Part shown: one piece after another, positions 1 to 5,508 of the stretch | Numbering within the stretch: the stretch's first letter is position 1 | Layout of the letters: every line of letters starts with the position of its first letter | From: Friedmanniella sp. | GTDB taxonomy: Bacteria; Actinomycetota; Actinomycetes; Propionibacteriales; Propionibacteriaceae | Assembly (NCBI GenBank): GCA_025964935.1 | Contig: JAOPXW010000225.1 | Coordinates: forward strand, 1-6,846 | DNA: 6,846 nt | Direction of reading: 5' to 3' | Position numbers and translations under genes: made by a program | Notes under the pieces: model-generated | Told to the model about the DNA's origin: nothing | What the model saw: the letters and a program-made list of their open reading frames with translations, nothing else | Databases searched by the model: none

Positions 1-561
1 TCAGGGCCGGCGGCCGGTGAGGTGCAGCAGCCGCTCCTGGTCGCTGCCGGCCGGGGGTGCGCCGTCGGCGCCGCGGCCGAACAGCCCGCTGCCGACCAGC
101 CGCTCCCGCTGGGCCTCGAACGGCGGCAGCGCGGCGGTCACGAGCTCGGCGGGGATGTCCTCGGGGGCACCGACGGCGCGACACAGGTCCCAGGTGTGCA
201 CCACCACGTCCGCGGTCCGGAGCCCCAGGAAGAACCGCGCCGGCATCGGACCGGCCCGGTGGCTGACCAGGGTCTCCGGCGTCGCGGCGGTGAAGGCGGC
301 CTCCTGCCGGGCCGCGGCGGCCGTCCCCTCGGCCCGCCGGTCCGAGGCCAGCTCCCGGGCCAGCACCTCGTCGAACGCGGCCCTGCCGTCCATCCCGCCG
401 AGGATCAGCGCGGCCCAGAGGTTGCCGACCACGACGTGGTCCACCAGCTGCAGGACGGTCCAGTCCTCGCACGGCGTGGGGCGACCGTAGTCGTCGGGGG
501 TGACCGCGGCCAGCACCGCGAGGAACCGCTGGTCGGCCGAGACGAGAGCTCCGAGATCCAT
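1..561 (-). CDS. TIGR03086-family (MDMPI N-terminal / DinB-like) putative metal-binding protein
   Basis: The frame encodes 186 aa from an ATG, and its TGA is the first three bases of the window, so the gene is complete. The N-terminal pattern TPCEDWTVLQLVDHVVVGN (about residues 29-47) is the signature of the mycothiol-dependent maleylpyruvate isomerase N-terminal/TIGR03086 family, a DinB-like four-helix bundle. His42 in this motif and His122 in VHTWDLCRAVG are the expected metal-ligand positions. The tail DQERLLHLTGRRP is also typical, and the length fits the usual size of about 190 aa. Many members are uncharacterised; thiol (mycothiol)-dependent transfer is known only for some relatives, so the substrate here is unknown. 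The start lies 45 bp after the upstream glycosyltransferase stop. No strong Shine-Dalgarno is visible, so it may be read as the end of that transcript. Family membership is fairly sure; the reaction is not. Confidence 0.85.
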   Translation of the reverse strand: MDLGALVSADQRFLAVLAAVTPDDYGRPTPCEDWTVLQLVDHVVVGNLWAALILGGMDGRAAFDEVLARELASDRRAEGTAAAARQEAAFTAATPETLVSHRAGPMPARFFLGLRTADVVVHTWDLCRAVGAPEDIPAELVTAALPPFEAQRERLVGSGLFGRGADGAPPAGSDQERLLHLTGRRP

Positions 562-606
562 GCCCGATCAGACCACAGGACGCACCGGGCGCGGCCTGCG
601 GGGAGG

Positions 607-1620
607 TCAGGCGAAGGCGGTGAAGGCCGGCCCCAGCCGGTCGAGCCAGACCTCCGGATGGGTGGCGGTCGCCGCGGACCCGGGTCGGGCGTACGCCGCG
701 GCCACCGCTCCCTGCAGGGCCTCGTCGGTGCGGGTGAAGCCGTAGTGCGCCAGCACCCAGTCCCGGTTGGCCGCCCCCAGACCCTCGTACGCCGGACCGC
801 GCCGGACCGCCTCGACCACGGCCTCCAGCAGCAGCAGCGGCCGCTGCTCGGGCACCGCCCAGGCCCCGGGGGCCTCGAACAGCTCGTGACCACCGCCCCC
901 GTCGTAACCGACCACCAGGCACCCCGAGGCCAGCGCCTCGGCCACGGTCAGCCCGAAGCCCTCGCTGTGCCCCAGCGAGACGAAGACCGTCGCCGCCCCC
1001 AGCCGCTCGGCGACGACCGACCGGGGCGCGTTCAGCAGCTCGAACTGGTCGACCCCGACCAGCCGCGCGTCCGCAGCGAAGAGCCGCCGCAGCAGGGCCG
1101 CCTCGCGGGGCCGCTTGCGCGGGAACCACGCGATTCCGGGCCGCGCCGCCGGCCGCGGGGCGAACAGCTCGCCGTCCACGGCGTTCGGCACCAGGGTGAC
1201 GGGCAGGTCGGGCAGCAGGGTGGACAGGACCGCCACGCTCTCCCGCGACACGGTCCAGACCGCGGGGTCGGGCGACCAGCCGGGGTAGGGGGTGTCCGGT
1301 CCGGGTGGTGCGGCGGCGTAGGTGTAGAAGTGGTTCTGGTTGAAGACGACCTTGCGGGCTCCCGGCGCGGGGTCCAGCCCCGGGACGACCGGCACCTCGG
1401 GCAGCACCAGCAGGTCATCGGCGGCGATCGTCAGCGTCGGCCCGTGGTCGACCGGCACGTCGTCGTCGATCCACGGTGGGCGGTCCGGGCCCGGCACCCA
1501 CAGCCGGGCGTCGCGACCGGCCCGCCGCAGCAGCTGGACGTGCTGGGACTGCACGTGCACGCCACCGCTGTGCCGCGGGGTGGCGAAGCTGGCGTAGACG
1601 ACACGGGGCGCGGCACTCAC
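607..1620 (-). CDS. GT4-like (Glycos_transf_1) glycosyltransferase
   Basis: I choose a GTG start at 1620, giving 337 aa. This start overlaps the stop of the upstream GT2 gene as GTGA, the usual layout for translational coupling. A longer frame from 1806 would add 62 residues of Pro/Arg-rich shadow translation lying inside the GT2 gene. The N-terminal half begins with VVYASFATPRHSGGVHVQSQ, a GT-B first strand and Gly-rich loop. The C-terminal half carries VPNAVD (about 144-149), a basic RKRP segment (168-171), and SEGFGLTVAEALASG, whose Glu220 and Glu228 form the E-x7-E motif that binds the sugar-nucleotide donor in GT4 enzymes. No signal peptide or membrane segment is seen, so it is likely cytosolic or peripheral. 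It probably acts with the coupled GT2 enzyme on a surface glycan or glycolipid. Donor and acceptor cannot be read from the sequence. A second GTG three codons upstream is a possible alternative start. Confidence 0.88.
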   Translation of the reverse strand: MSAAPRVVYASFATPRHSGGVHVQSQHVQLLRRAGRDARLWVPGPDRPPWIDDDVPVDHGPTLTIAADDLLVLPEVPVVPGLDPAPGARKVVFNQNHFYTYAAAPPGPDTPYPGWSPDPAVWTVSRESVAVLSTLLPDLPVTLVPNAVDGELFAPRPAARPGIAWFPRKRPREAALLRRLFAADARLVGVDQFELLNAPRSVVAERLGAATVFVSLGHSEGFGLTVAEALASGCLVVGYDGGGGHELFEAPGAWAVPEQRPLLLLEAVVEAVRRGPAYEGLGAANRDWVLAHYGFTRTDEALQGAVAAAYARPGSAATATHPEVWLDRLGPAFTAFA

Positions 1621-2420
1621 AGGTACCACGACGCCCCGCTGCCGGTGTTGTGCGGCGGGAAGGCCCCCGGCCCCAGCCCGACCCGGGCCCGCCAGTCCGG
1701 GCCCCACAGGCCGAGCATCCCGGTGAGGATCTCGTGCCGGTTCCGCTCCGCGCTGTTCTGGGGGTCGAGCTCCATCGTGGCCCGGCGGAGGTGGGAGACG
1801 TAGCACTCCTCGGTCACCACGCAGCGGTAGCCGGCCGTCCGGGCCCGCAGGGACAGGTCGAGGTCGGCTCCGTAGCCGTGCCGCGGGAAGGCGACCTGGT
1901 CCAGCAGCCCCAGCCGGCCGATGGCGGGCACCGAGAAGGCGAGCGCGGTCCCGTCGCAGAACGGCACCTCGCGGTAGCCGGGGACGGGGAGGTAGTCGGC
2001 CGCGGTGGCCGGCACCGTACGGGCCCGCTGGTGCAGCCAGAAGTCGTCGTAGCAGGCGGCGGCGAGGGCGACGTCGGGGTCCTCGCAGGGCCGGACCAGG
2101 CTGACCAGGAAGTGCGGGGACAGCCGGGTGTCGTTGTTGAGCACGACACAGACCGCGTCCCCGGCGGCCAGGGCGGTTCGCAGCGACCAGTTCGCGGCGC
2201 CGATCCAGCGCAGGTTCGCCCCCGGCCGCACGACCGACACCCGCTCGCTCGTGCGTGCCGGGGTGTAGTCCCCGGCGTTGTCCACCACCACGACCCGGGC
2301 CTGCGGGACGTCCCCGAAGCCCTGGTCCAGCAGGTCGCCCAGCACCGCGTCGGTCAGGTGCGGCGACCCGTACGCCGGAATGGTGACCAGCACCGGGCGG
2401 TCGAAGCGGGTAGTCGTCAT
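1617..2420 (-). CDS. Family 2 glycosyltransferase
   Basis: The gene encodes 267 aa from an ATG, with GAAAGAG about 10 nt upstream as a plausible ribosome site. The GT-A fold of family 2 is clear. The strand VVVVDNAGDY (43-52) supplies Asp47 for the nucleotide, NLRWIGAANWSL (69-80) is the helix often written as N.G.a.A.N.G, and VVLNNDTRL (92-100) holds the metal-binding N-N-D with Asp97. CDGTALAF (about 155-162) contacts the acceptor, and GADLDLSLRARTAGYR (184-199) corresponds to the catalytic-base and ED-type region, followed by VSHLRRAT. The length matches stand-alone rhamnosyl- or galactofuranosyl-type GT2 enzymes, but the sugar is not determinable. No transmembrane helices are seen, so it probably works at the inner face of the membrane. 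Its stop overlaps the GT4-like gene downstream by 4 bp, so the two enzymes are probably made in fixed ratio for one pathway. Confidence 0.9.
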   Translation of the reverse strand: MTTTRFDRPVLVTIPAYGSPHLTDAVLGDLLDQGFGDVPQARVVVVDNAGDYTPARTSERVSVVRPGANLRWIGAANWSLRTALAAGDAVCVVLNNDTRLSPHFLVSLVRPCEDPDVALAAACYDDFWLHQRARTVPATAADYLPVPGYREVPFCDGTALAFSVPAIGRLGLLDQVAFPRHGYGADLDLSLRARTAGYRCVVTEECYVSHLRRATMELDPQNSAERNRHEILTGMLGLWGPDWRARVGLGPGAFPPHNTGSGASWYL

Positions 2421-2449
2421 CAGCCGTGCACTCTTTCGCCGGGGCGGTG

Positions 2450-2466
2450 CTCCGGATCGACCGGAG
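2450..2466. terminator. Small perfect hairpin between exporter and GT2 gene
   Basis: CTCCGG and CCGGAG (2450-2455 and 2461-2466) form a 6-bp perfect inverted repeat around a 5-nt loop. It lies in the 104-bp gap after the exporter stop and before the GT2 start. No U-tract follows on the minus strand, so it is not a canonical intrinsic terminator. It could instead be an operator or a chance palindrome in GC-rich DNA. Two weaker inverted repeats lie beside it: GGGTTC/GAACCC at 2467-2472/2488-2493 and CCTGGTC/GACCAGG at 2479-2485/2514-2520. Confidence 0.3.
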
Positions 2467-2524
2467 GGGTTCGGGTCACCTGGTCGAGAACCCGCCCGAT
2501 GATAGCCACCCGTGACCAGGCGGC

Positions 2525-3427
2525 TCAGACGCTGAGCGGCTCGAGGTCCTCGGAGCGGTCAGCACTGCGGTCGGCCTCCCGACGGCGGTGCCGGACGGCC
2601 GTCAGGTAGAGCCCGACCACGGCCAGCACGAGCACGGCGCCGTAGACCACGAAGCGGAGGGGGTCCGGGGCCTCGGCCGACTTGAGCAGGGTGCGCGAGT
2701 TGGTCAGCAGGATGATGCCGCCGACGGCGACCCCGAGCAGGTGGGCGGGCACGATCCGGACCAGGTAGGCCGCCAGCGGGGCGGCCACGAGACCGCCGGC
2801 CAGCAGGGCCAGGGCGAAGCCCCAGTGGATGCCGGCGGACCCGAGTCCGACCAGGAAGCCGAGGCTGGCCGCCGTGCTCACCGCGAACTCGGCGGTGTCG
2901 ATCGAGCCGATCACCTTGCGGGGCTCCATCCGGCCGTCGGCGAGCAGGGCGGGCGTGGCGACCGGGCCCCAGCCGCCACCGCCGGTGGCGTCGACGAAGC
3001 CGGCGAACAGGCCCAGCGGGGCCAGGAACCTGATGGTGAGGGCCCGGTTGATCCGGGGCCGGACCCCGAGGATGAAGCGCGCGATGATGTAGAGCCCGAG
3101 GAGGGCCAGGATGGTCGCCATCACCGGCGCGGCCGCCGCGGTGGACAGGTGCGACAGGACCGTGGCGCCCAGGAAGGCCCCGACCGCGCCCGGGCCGGCG
3201 ATCCGCGACACCACCCGCCAGTCGACGTTCTTGAGCCGCCAGTGCGAGGCGCCCGAGGCCAGGTTGGTGCCCAGCTCGCTGAAGTGCACCGAGGCCGACG
3301 CCGCGGCCGGGGTCAGCCCGACCAGCACCAGCAGGGTCGAGGAGGTGACGCCGTACCCCATCCCCAGGCTGCCGTCGACGAGCTGAGCCGCGAGGCCGAC
3401 CACCGCCAGGACAATGAGCTTCCGCAC
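2525..3427 (-). CDS. TauE/SafE-family membrane anion (sulfite-type) exporter
   Basis: The frame encodes 300 aa starting with GTG. A good Shine-Dalgarno (GAGGGAGA at 3431-3438) sits a few bases upstream and supports this start. The protein is almost wholly hydrophobic, with about eight helices arranged as the two internal repeats of the TauE/SafE family. The first half holds QLVDGSLGMGYGVTSSTLL (15-33) with a conserved-looking ELGTNLASG (51-59). The second half holds the matching FVDATGGGGWGPVATPALL (144-162) followed by RKVIGSIDTAEF. The last 20 or so residues are a charged cytoplasmic tail. Characterised relatives export sulfite, sulfoacetate or other organosulfur anions, but the family is broad and the substrate is inferred. 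The gene stands alone, with a 385-bp leader and an Rrf2-type regulator upstream in the same orientation. A CCTAG dyad cluster just ahead of the gene is a candidate control site. Confidence 0.9.
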   Translation of the reverse strand: MRKLIVLAVVGLAAQLVDGSLGMGYGVTSSTLLVLVGLTPAAASASVHFSELGTNLASGASHWRLKNVDWRVVSRIAGPGAVGAFLGATVLSHLSTAAAAPVMATILALLGLYIIARFILGVRPRINRALTIRFLAPLGLFAGFVDATGGGGWGPVATPALLADGRMEPRKVIGSIDTAEFAVSTAASLGFLVGLGSAGIHWGFALALLAGGLVAAPLAAYLVRIVPAHLLGVAVGGIILLTNSRTLLKSAEAPDPLRFVVYGAVLVLAVVGLYLTAVRHRRREADRSADRSEDLEPLSV

Positions 3428-3448
3428 GCCGTCTCCCTCTCGTGAGTC

Positions 3449-3490
3449 TTCAACCTAGCGAGATACTAGGGATTGAACCGTCAGCCTAGG
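3449..3490 (-). promoter_or_regulatory. Candidate promoter/operator with CCTAG dyads ahead of the exporter
   Basis: This AT-richer patch lies 22-63 bp upstream of the exporter's GTG. It contains CCTAG at 3454-3458 and CTAGG at 3466-3470, an inverted pair with a 7-bp centre. These are flanked by TTCAA at 3449-3453 and TTGAA at 3473-3477, an outer pair off the same axis by about one base. A further palindromic CCTAGG lies at 3485-3490. On the minus strand TAGTAT (3463-3468) could be a -10 element, which would put the operator over the promoter. No convincing -35 is seen. The Rrf2 regulator encoded upstream is the obvious candidate binder, but this is inference and no known Rrf2 box was matched. 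Confidence 0.4.
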
Positions 3491-3612
3491 CGTACGGGGC
3501 CTGGCCGACCCAACCGTGTCTCGGCATGCGGTACGACGTCTCACCTAACGGACGGCTGAGCCGCGTTCGGGTGCGATTCCTCGGGGGCGACGTCGCACGC
3601 ACCCGGCGGCCT

Positions 3613-3749
3613 GACCCAGGTTCCGAGCGCTCTACCCAGCCTGCAACCTGTGCAGAAGGACAGGAACCTGGGTCTACCCAGGTTCCGAGCGCTCTACCCA
3701 GCTTGCAACCTGTGCAGAGAGGGCGGAACCTGGGTCTACCTAGGTTTCC
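3613..3749. repeat. Two tandem 62-bp units with inverted arms, plus a degenerate fifth arm
   Basis: Unit 1 (3615-3676) and unit 2 (3677-3738) are identical at 56 of 62 positions. Each starts with CCCAGGTTCC and ends with GGAACCTGGG plus TCTA, so each unit is closed by perfect inverted arms of at least 11 bp (12 bp in unit 1, 3613-3624 with 3663-3674). A fifth, degenerate arm (CCTAGGTTTCC, 3739-3749) continues the 62-bp period. The arms that meet at the junction also form a near-continuous palindrome at 3663-3686 with only a CT centre. Inside each unit are the 8-bp palindrome GAGCGCTC and an inner stem CTGCA-ACCTG-TGCAG (T for the first C in unit 2). Five of the six differences fall in the six bases 3657-3662, leaving all four main arms intact. 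This could be a REP/MITE-like mobile palindrome, a structured RNA element or a terminator. No transposase is nearby. Confidence 0.9.
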
Positions 3750-3812
3750 GGGGCGGGCCGGACGCGCGGCAGGCGATGAGATGCGGGTGCCGATGCGGCG
3801 TCCGGGCGGCGC

Positions 3813-4259
3813 TCAGGTCCAGGCGGAGGGGTTGGCGATCAACGCCACGACCGACGGAGGCATCTCGTTGGCCGCGACGTGGGCCAGCGTCACGCCTTCC
3901 AGGATGACCCGCTCCGAGGCGCGCAGCGCGATCCAGACCTCCTGCAGCGGGGCGGCCGCGCCGACGTACTCCAGGTGCTCGGGTCGGTTGCCGCGGACGT
4001 TGGCCAGCTCCCCGTCCAGGGCCCGGATGACGTCGGCGATGCTGATCTCGGCCGGCGTCCGCGCGAGCCGGTAGCCGCCGTCGGGACCGCGCTGGCTGCG
4101 CAGCAGCCCACCGCGCCGGAGCTCACCGAGGATGCTCTCCAGGTACTTGTTGGGGATCCGCTGGGCCGCGGAGAGCTGGTCGACCGTACGGGGTGCGTCC
4201 GCCGCCGCCAGCTCCGCCATCGCCCGCAGCGCGTAGTCCACGCGGGCCGAGAGCCTCAT
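3813..4259 (-). CDS. Rrf2-family transcriptional regulator lacking cysteines
   Basis: I choose the ATG at 4259 (148 aa) because MRLSARVDYALRAMAELA is the standard Rrf2 N-terminus and AGGAAGGGG (4267-4275) lies 7 nt upstream. A frame start at 4325 would add 22 unrelated residues. The winged helix-turn-helix covers about residues 1-75: TVDQLSAAQRIPNKYLESILGELRR is the HTH, and LLRSQRGPDGGYRLAR is the wing with the family's G-x-x-GGY signature. The ISIADVIRALDG helix follows, then the dimerisation region. Iron-sulfur members such as IscR, NsrR and RsrR need cysteines in about the 90-105 region. This protein has none anywhere, so it should not carry a cysteine-ligated cluster and may sense like the non-iron-sulfur CymR type. 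It lies 49 bp after the small membrane-protein gene, possibly co-transcribed, and is the nearest regulator to the TauE/SafE exporter. Confidence 0.92.
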   Translation of the reverse strand: MRLSARVDYALRAMAELAAADAPRTVDQLSAAQRIPNKYLESILGELRRGGLLRSQRGPDGGYRLARTPAEISIADVIRALDGELANVRGNRPEHLEYVGAAAPLQEVWIALRASERVILEGVTLAHVAANEMPPSVVALIANPSAWT

Positions 4260-4266
4260 CGCGCCA

Positions 4267-4275
4267 CCCCTTCCT
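4267..4275 (-). promoter_or_regulatory. Ribosome binding site fixing the Rrf2 start
   Basis: AGGAAGGGG on the minus strand lies 7 nt before the ATG at 4259. It selects this start over the longer frame beginning at 4325, in agreement with the family N-terminus. Confidence 0.7.
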
Positions 4276-4308
4276 GACCGACGGCCCGATGGCCCGCCGT
4301 CTTCGACC

Positions 4309-4653
4309 CTACTGCCAGAGCACACTCACCGCGGCACTGACGAAGGTCAGTGCCCCCACCAGCAGGTACAGGCCCCGGGGAACGGACTGGTACTTCCGGT
4401 TCAGGCTGACCAGGACGACCACCACGAGAGTCAGGACGATCTTGACGACCATCAGAGCGACGTTGACCGACTGCGGACCCACCCCGTCGAGCACCAGCAG
4501 GGCGACGCCGGTGACCAGCTGCACCCAGGCCCCCTGCAGCATCGCCACGTTGACCTCGGGCTCCAGAACCCGGAGCTGGACCAGGAAGCCACCGAAGAGG
4601 GCCGCGAAGCCGATCAGGTGCGCCAGCAGCAGGACCTGATGCGCGACAGCCAT
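4309..4653 (-). CDS. Small four-helix integral membrane protein of unknown function
   Basis: This is a hydrophobic protein of 114 aa from the ATG at 4653 (116 aa if the GTG at 4659 is used). Four membrane helices can be drawn: HQVLLLAHLIGFAALFGGFLVQ, then GAWVQLVTGVALLVLDGV, then NVALMVVKIVLTLVVVVLVSL, and a last one LYLLVGALTFVSAAVSVLW. A short basic loop, NRKYQSVPRG, lies between helices 3 and 4. No catalytic motif is seen and I do not recognise a named family. Similar small proteins in actinobacteria are mostly annotated as hypothetical. It is the first gene after the two-component pair and lies 49 bp before the Rrf2 gene, with which it may share a transcript. No Shine-Dalgarno is present, while a -10-like hexamer lies 7 nt before the ATG, suggesting leaderless expression. 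That the gene is real is likely from its orderly hydrophobic pattern and codon use; its role is unknown. Confidence 0.8.
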   Translation of the reverse strand: MAVAHQVLLLAHLIGFAALFGGFLVQLRVLEPEVNVAMLQGAWVQLVTGVALLVLDGVGPQSVNVALMVVKIVLTLVVVVLVSLNRKYQSVPRGLYLLVGALTFVSAAVSVLWQ

Positions 4654-4666
4654 GCCCACGAGGGTA
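4654..4666 (-). promoter_or_regulatory. Putative leaderless promoter -10 (TACCCT) for the small membrane protein
   Basis: TACCCT (4661-4666 on the minus strand) fits the actinobacterial TANNNT -10 pattern. It ends 7 nt before the ATG at 4653, so a transcript starting at the usual distance would begin at or beside that ATG. No Shine-Dalgarno is visible before either candidate start, and no good -35 was found. The GTG at 4659 would lie only one base from the hexamer, which argues against it. Confidence 0.4.
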
Positions 4667-4706
4667 GTGCGAGCCCCGGTCGAACCCGGGTGCCTCGCCG
4701 CGGTGT

Positions 4707-4818
4707 GTCAGACGAGCGGTGGGTCAGGCGAGCGGTGGGTCAGGCGAGCGGTGGGTCGGACGAGCGGTGGGTCGGACGAGCGGTGGGTCAGACGAGCGGT
4801 GGGTCAGACGAGCCGGCG
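4707..4818. repeat. 16-bp tandem repeat array abutting the response-regulator stop codon
   Basis: Six head-to-tail copies of a 16-bp unit, consensus GTCAGACGAGCGGTGG, start at 4707, 4723, 4739, 4755, 4771 and 4787. A seventh, degenerate copy (4803-4818) contains the last codons and TGA stop of the response regulator. Variation is confined to two positions near the unit's start: GTCAGAC in copies 1, 6 and 7, GTCAGGC in 2 and 3, and GTCGGAC in 4 and 5. The array fills most of the gap between the regulator and the small membrane-protein gene. The unit has no strong internal palindrome, and there are no spacers, so it is not CRISPR. Replication slippage from the gene's 3' end is the simplest origin. 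Confidence 0.95.
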
Positions 4819-5508
4819 GTCCGTGGCCCAGCGGGTCAGCTGGTGACGGTTGGACAGCTGGAGCTTGCGCAGCACGCTGCTGACGTGGGTCTCCACGGTC
4901 TTGACCGAGATGAACAGCTCCTTGGCCACCTCCTTGTAGGCGTAGCCCCGGGCGATCAGGCGCAGCACCTCGCGCTCCCGCACCGACAGCCGGTCCAGGT
5001 CCTCGTCCACGCTGGCCACGTCGATGGCCCCGGAGAACGCGTCCAGCACGAAACCGGCCAGCCGCGGGGAGAAGACGGCGTCGCCCTCGGCGACCCGGGC
5101 GATGGCGTCGACGAGCTCGGCCCCGTTGATGGACTTGGTCACGTAGCCACGGGCGCCGGCCCGGATCACCCCGATCACGTCCTCGGCCGCGTCGGAGACC
5201 GAGAGGGCGAGGAAGCGCTGGTCGGCGGCCTTCTCGTGCACCCGGCGCAGCACCTCGGTGCCCCCACCGCCGGGCAGGTGCACGTCCAGCAGCACCACGT
5301 CCGGCCGGGTCGCCAGCACGGTCGCCACGGCCGACTCGACGTCGGCCGCCTCCCCCACCACCTGGACCGACCGGCCGATCTCGGCCTTGACCCCGGTCCG
5401 GAACATCGCGTGGTCGTCCACCACGACGACCCGGAGAGGGACCCGTACGGGGGGTACGCCGGTCGGCGCCGTCGGCTCCGGGCCGGGACCGCGGTCGTCT
5501 GTGCTCAT
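4804..5508 (-). CDS. NarL/FixJ-family response regulator (REC + LuxR HTH)
   Basis: The gene encodes 234 aa from an ATG at 5508, which overlaps the kinase stop as ATGA. A good Shine-Dalgarno (GGAGA, 5516-5520) lies 7 nt upstream, inside the kinase gene. A frame running on to 6429 is an Arg/Gly/Pro-rich shadow of the kinase. After a Pro-rich lead of about 23 residues comes the receiver domain, with acidic pair Asp31-Asp32 in VVVVDDHAMFR, phosphoacceptor Asp75 in VVLLDVHLPGGGG, a Ser at 103 in the switch strand and Lys125 in GYVTKSI. The LuxR/GerE helix-turn-helix begins at LSVREREVLRLIARGYAYKEVAKELFIS and includes KTVETHVSSVLRKLQ. It is the output partner of the PspC kinase and probably controls envelope-stress genes, as do LiaR and EsrR. 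Its last codons sit in the degenerate end copy of a 16-bp repeat array. Confidence 0.96.
   Translation of the reverse strand: MSTDDRGPGPEPTAPTGVPPVRVPLRVVVVDDHAMFRTGVKAEIGRSVQVVGEAADVESAVATVLATRPDVVLLDVHLPGGGGTEVLRRVHEKAADQRFLALSVSDAAEDVIGVIRAGARGYVTKSINGAELVDAIARVAEGDAVFSPRLAGFVLDAFSGAIDVASVDEDLDRLSVREREVLRLIARGYAYKEVAKELFISVKTVETHVSSVLRKLQLSNRHQLTRWATDRRLV

Larger units (their letters stand above)
3428..3812. other. 385-bp intergenic region between Rrf2 gene and exporter
   Basis: No credible gene lies here. From the exporter side it holds the CCTAG dyad cluster and then a stretch (about 3491-3612) with only small palindromes. These are CGGCT/AGCCG around one base at 3553-3563, GCGACGTCGC at 3587-3596, and GTGCGA/TCGCAC at 3571-3576/3593-3598. 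The two 62-bp palindromic units follow. Near the Rrf2 stop an 8-bp inverted repeat (CCGGACGC 3758-3765, GCGTCCGG 3798-3805) has a 32-nt loop and no U-tract; it might help end the Rrf2 transcript, but this is weak. Plus-strand frames here read through the repeats and have no family features. Confidence 0.6.

Noticed and set aside
22..1803. Long plus-strand open frame of about 590 codons
   Set aside because: It is Arg/Gly/Pro/Gln-rich with no family motifs, and lies antisense to three genes with clear domains. It is a GC-bias shadow.
1621..1806. 62-residue N-terminal extension of the GT4-like enzyme
   Set aside because: It lies within the GT2 coding region and has shadow composition. The GT-B first strand begins right after the GTG at 1620.
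3613..3749. CRISPR array
   Set aside because: There are only two units, directly adjoining without unique spacers and with large inverted arms, and no cas genes are nearby.
3650..3907. Plus-strand small ORF across the palindromic units
   Set aside because: It is made mostly of repeat translation and antisense Rrf2 sequence; no ribosome site or family signature is seen.
4707..4818. CRISPR array or intrinsic terminator for the regulator
   Set aside because: The repeats adjoin without spacers, and the unit has no stable hairpin or U-tract.
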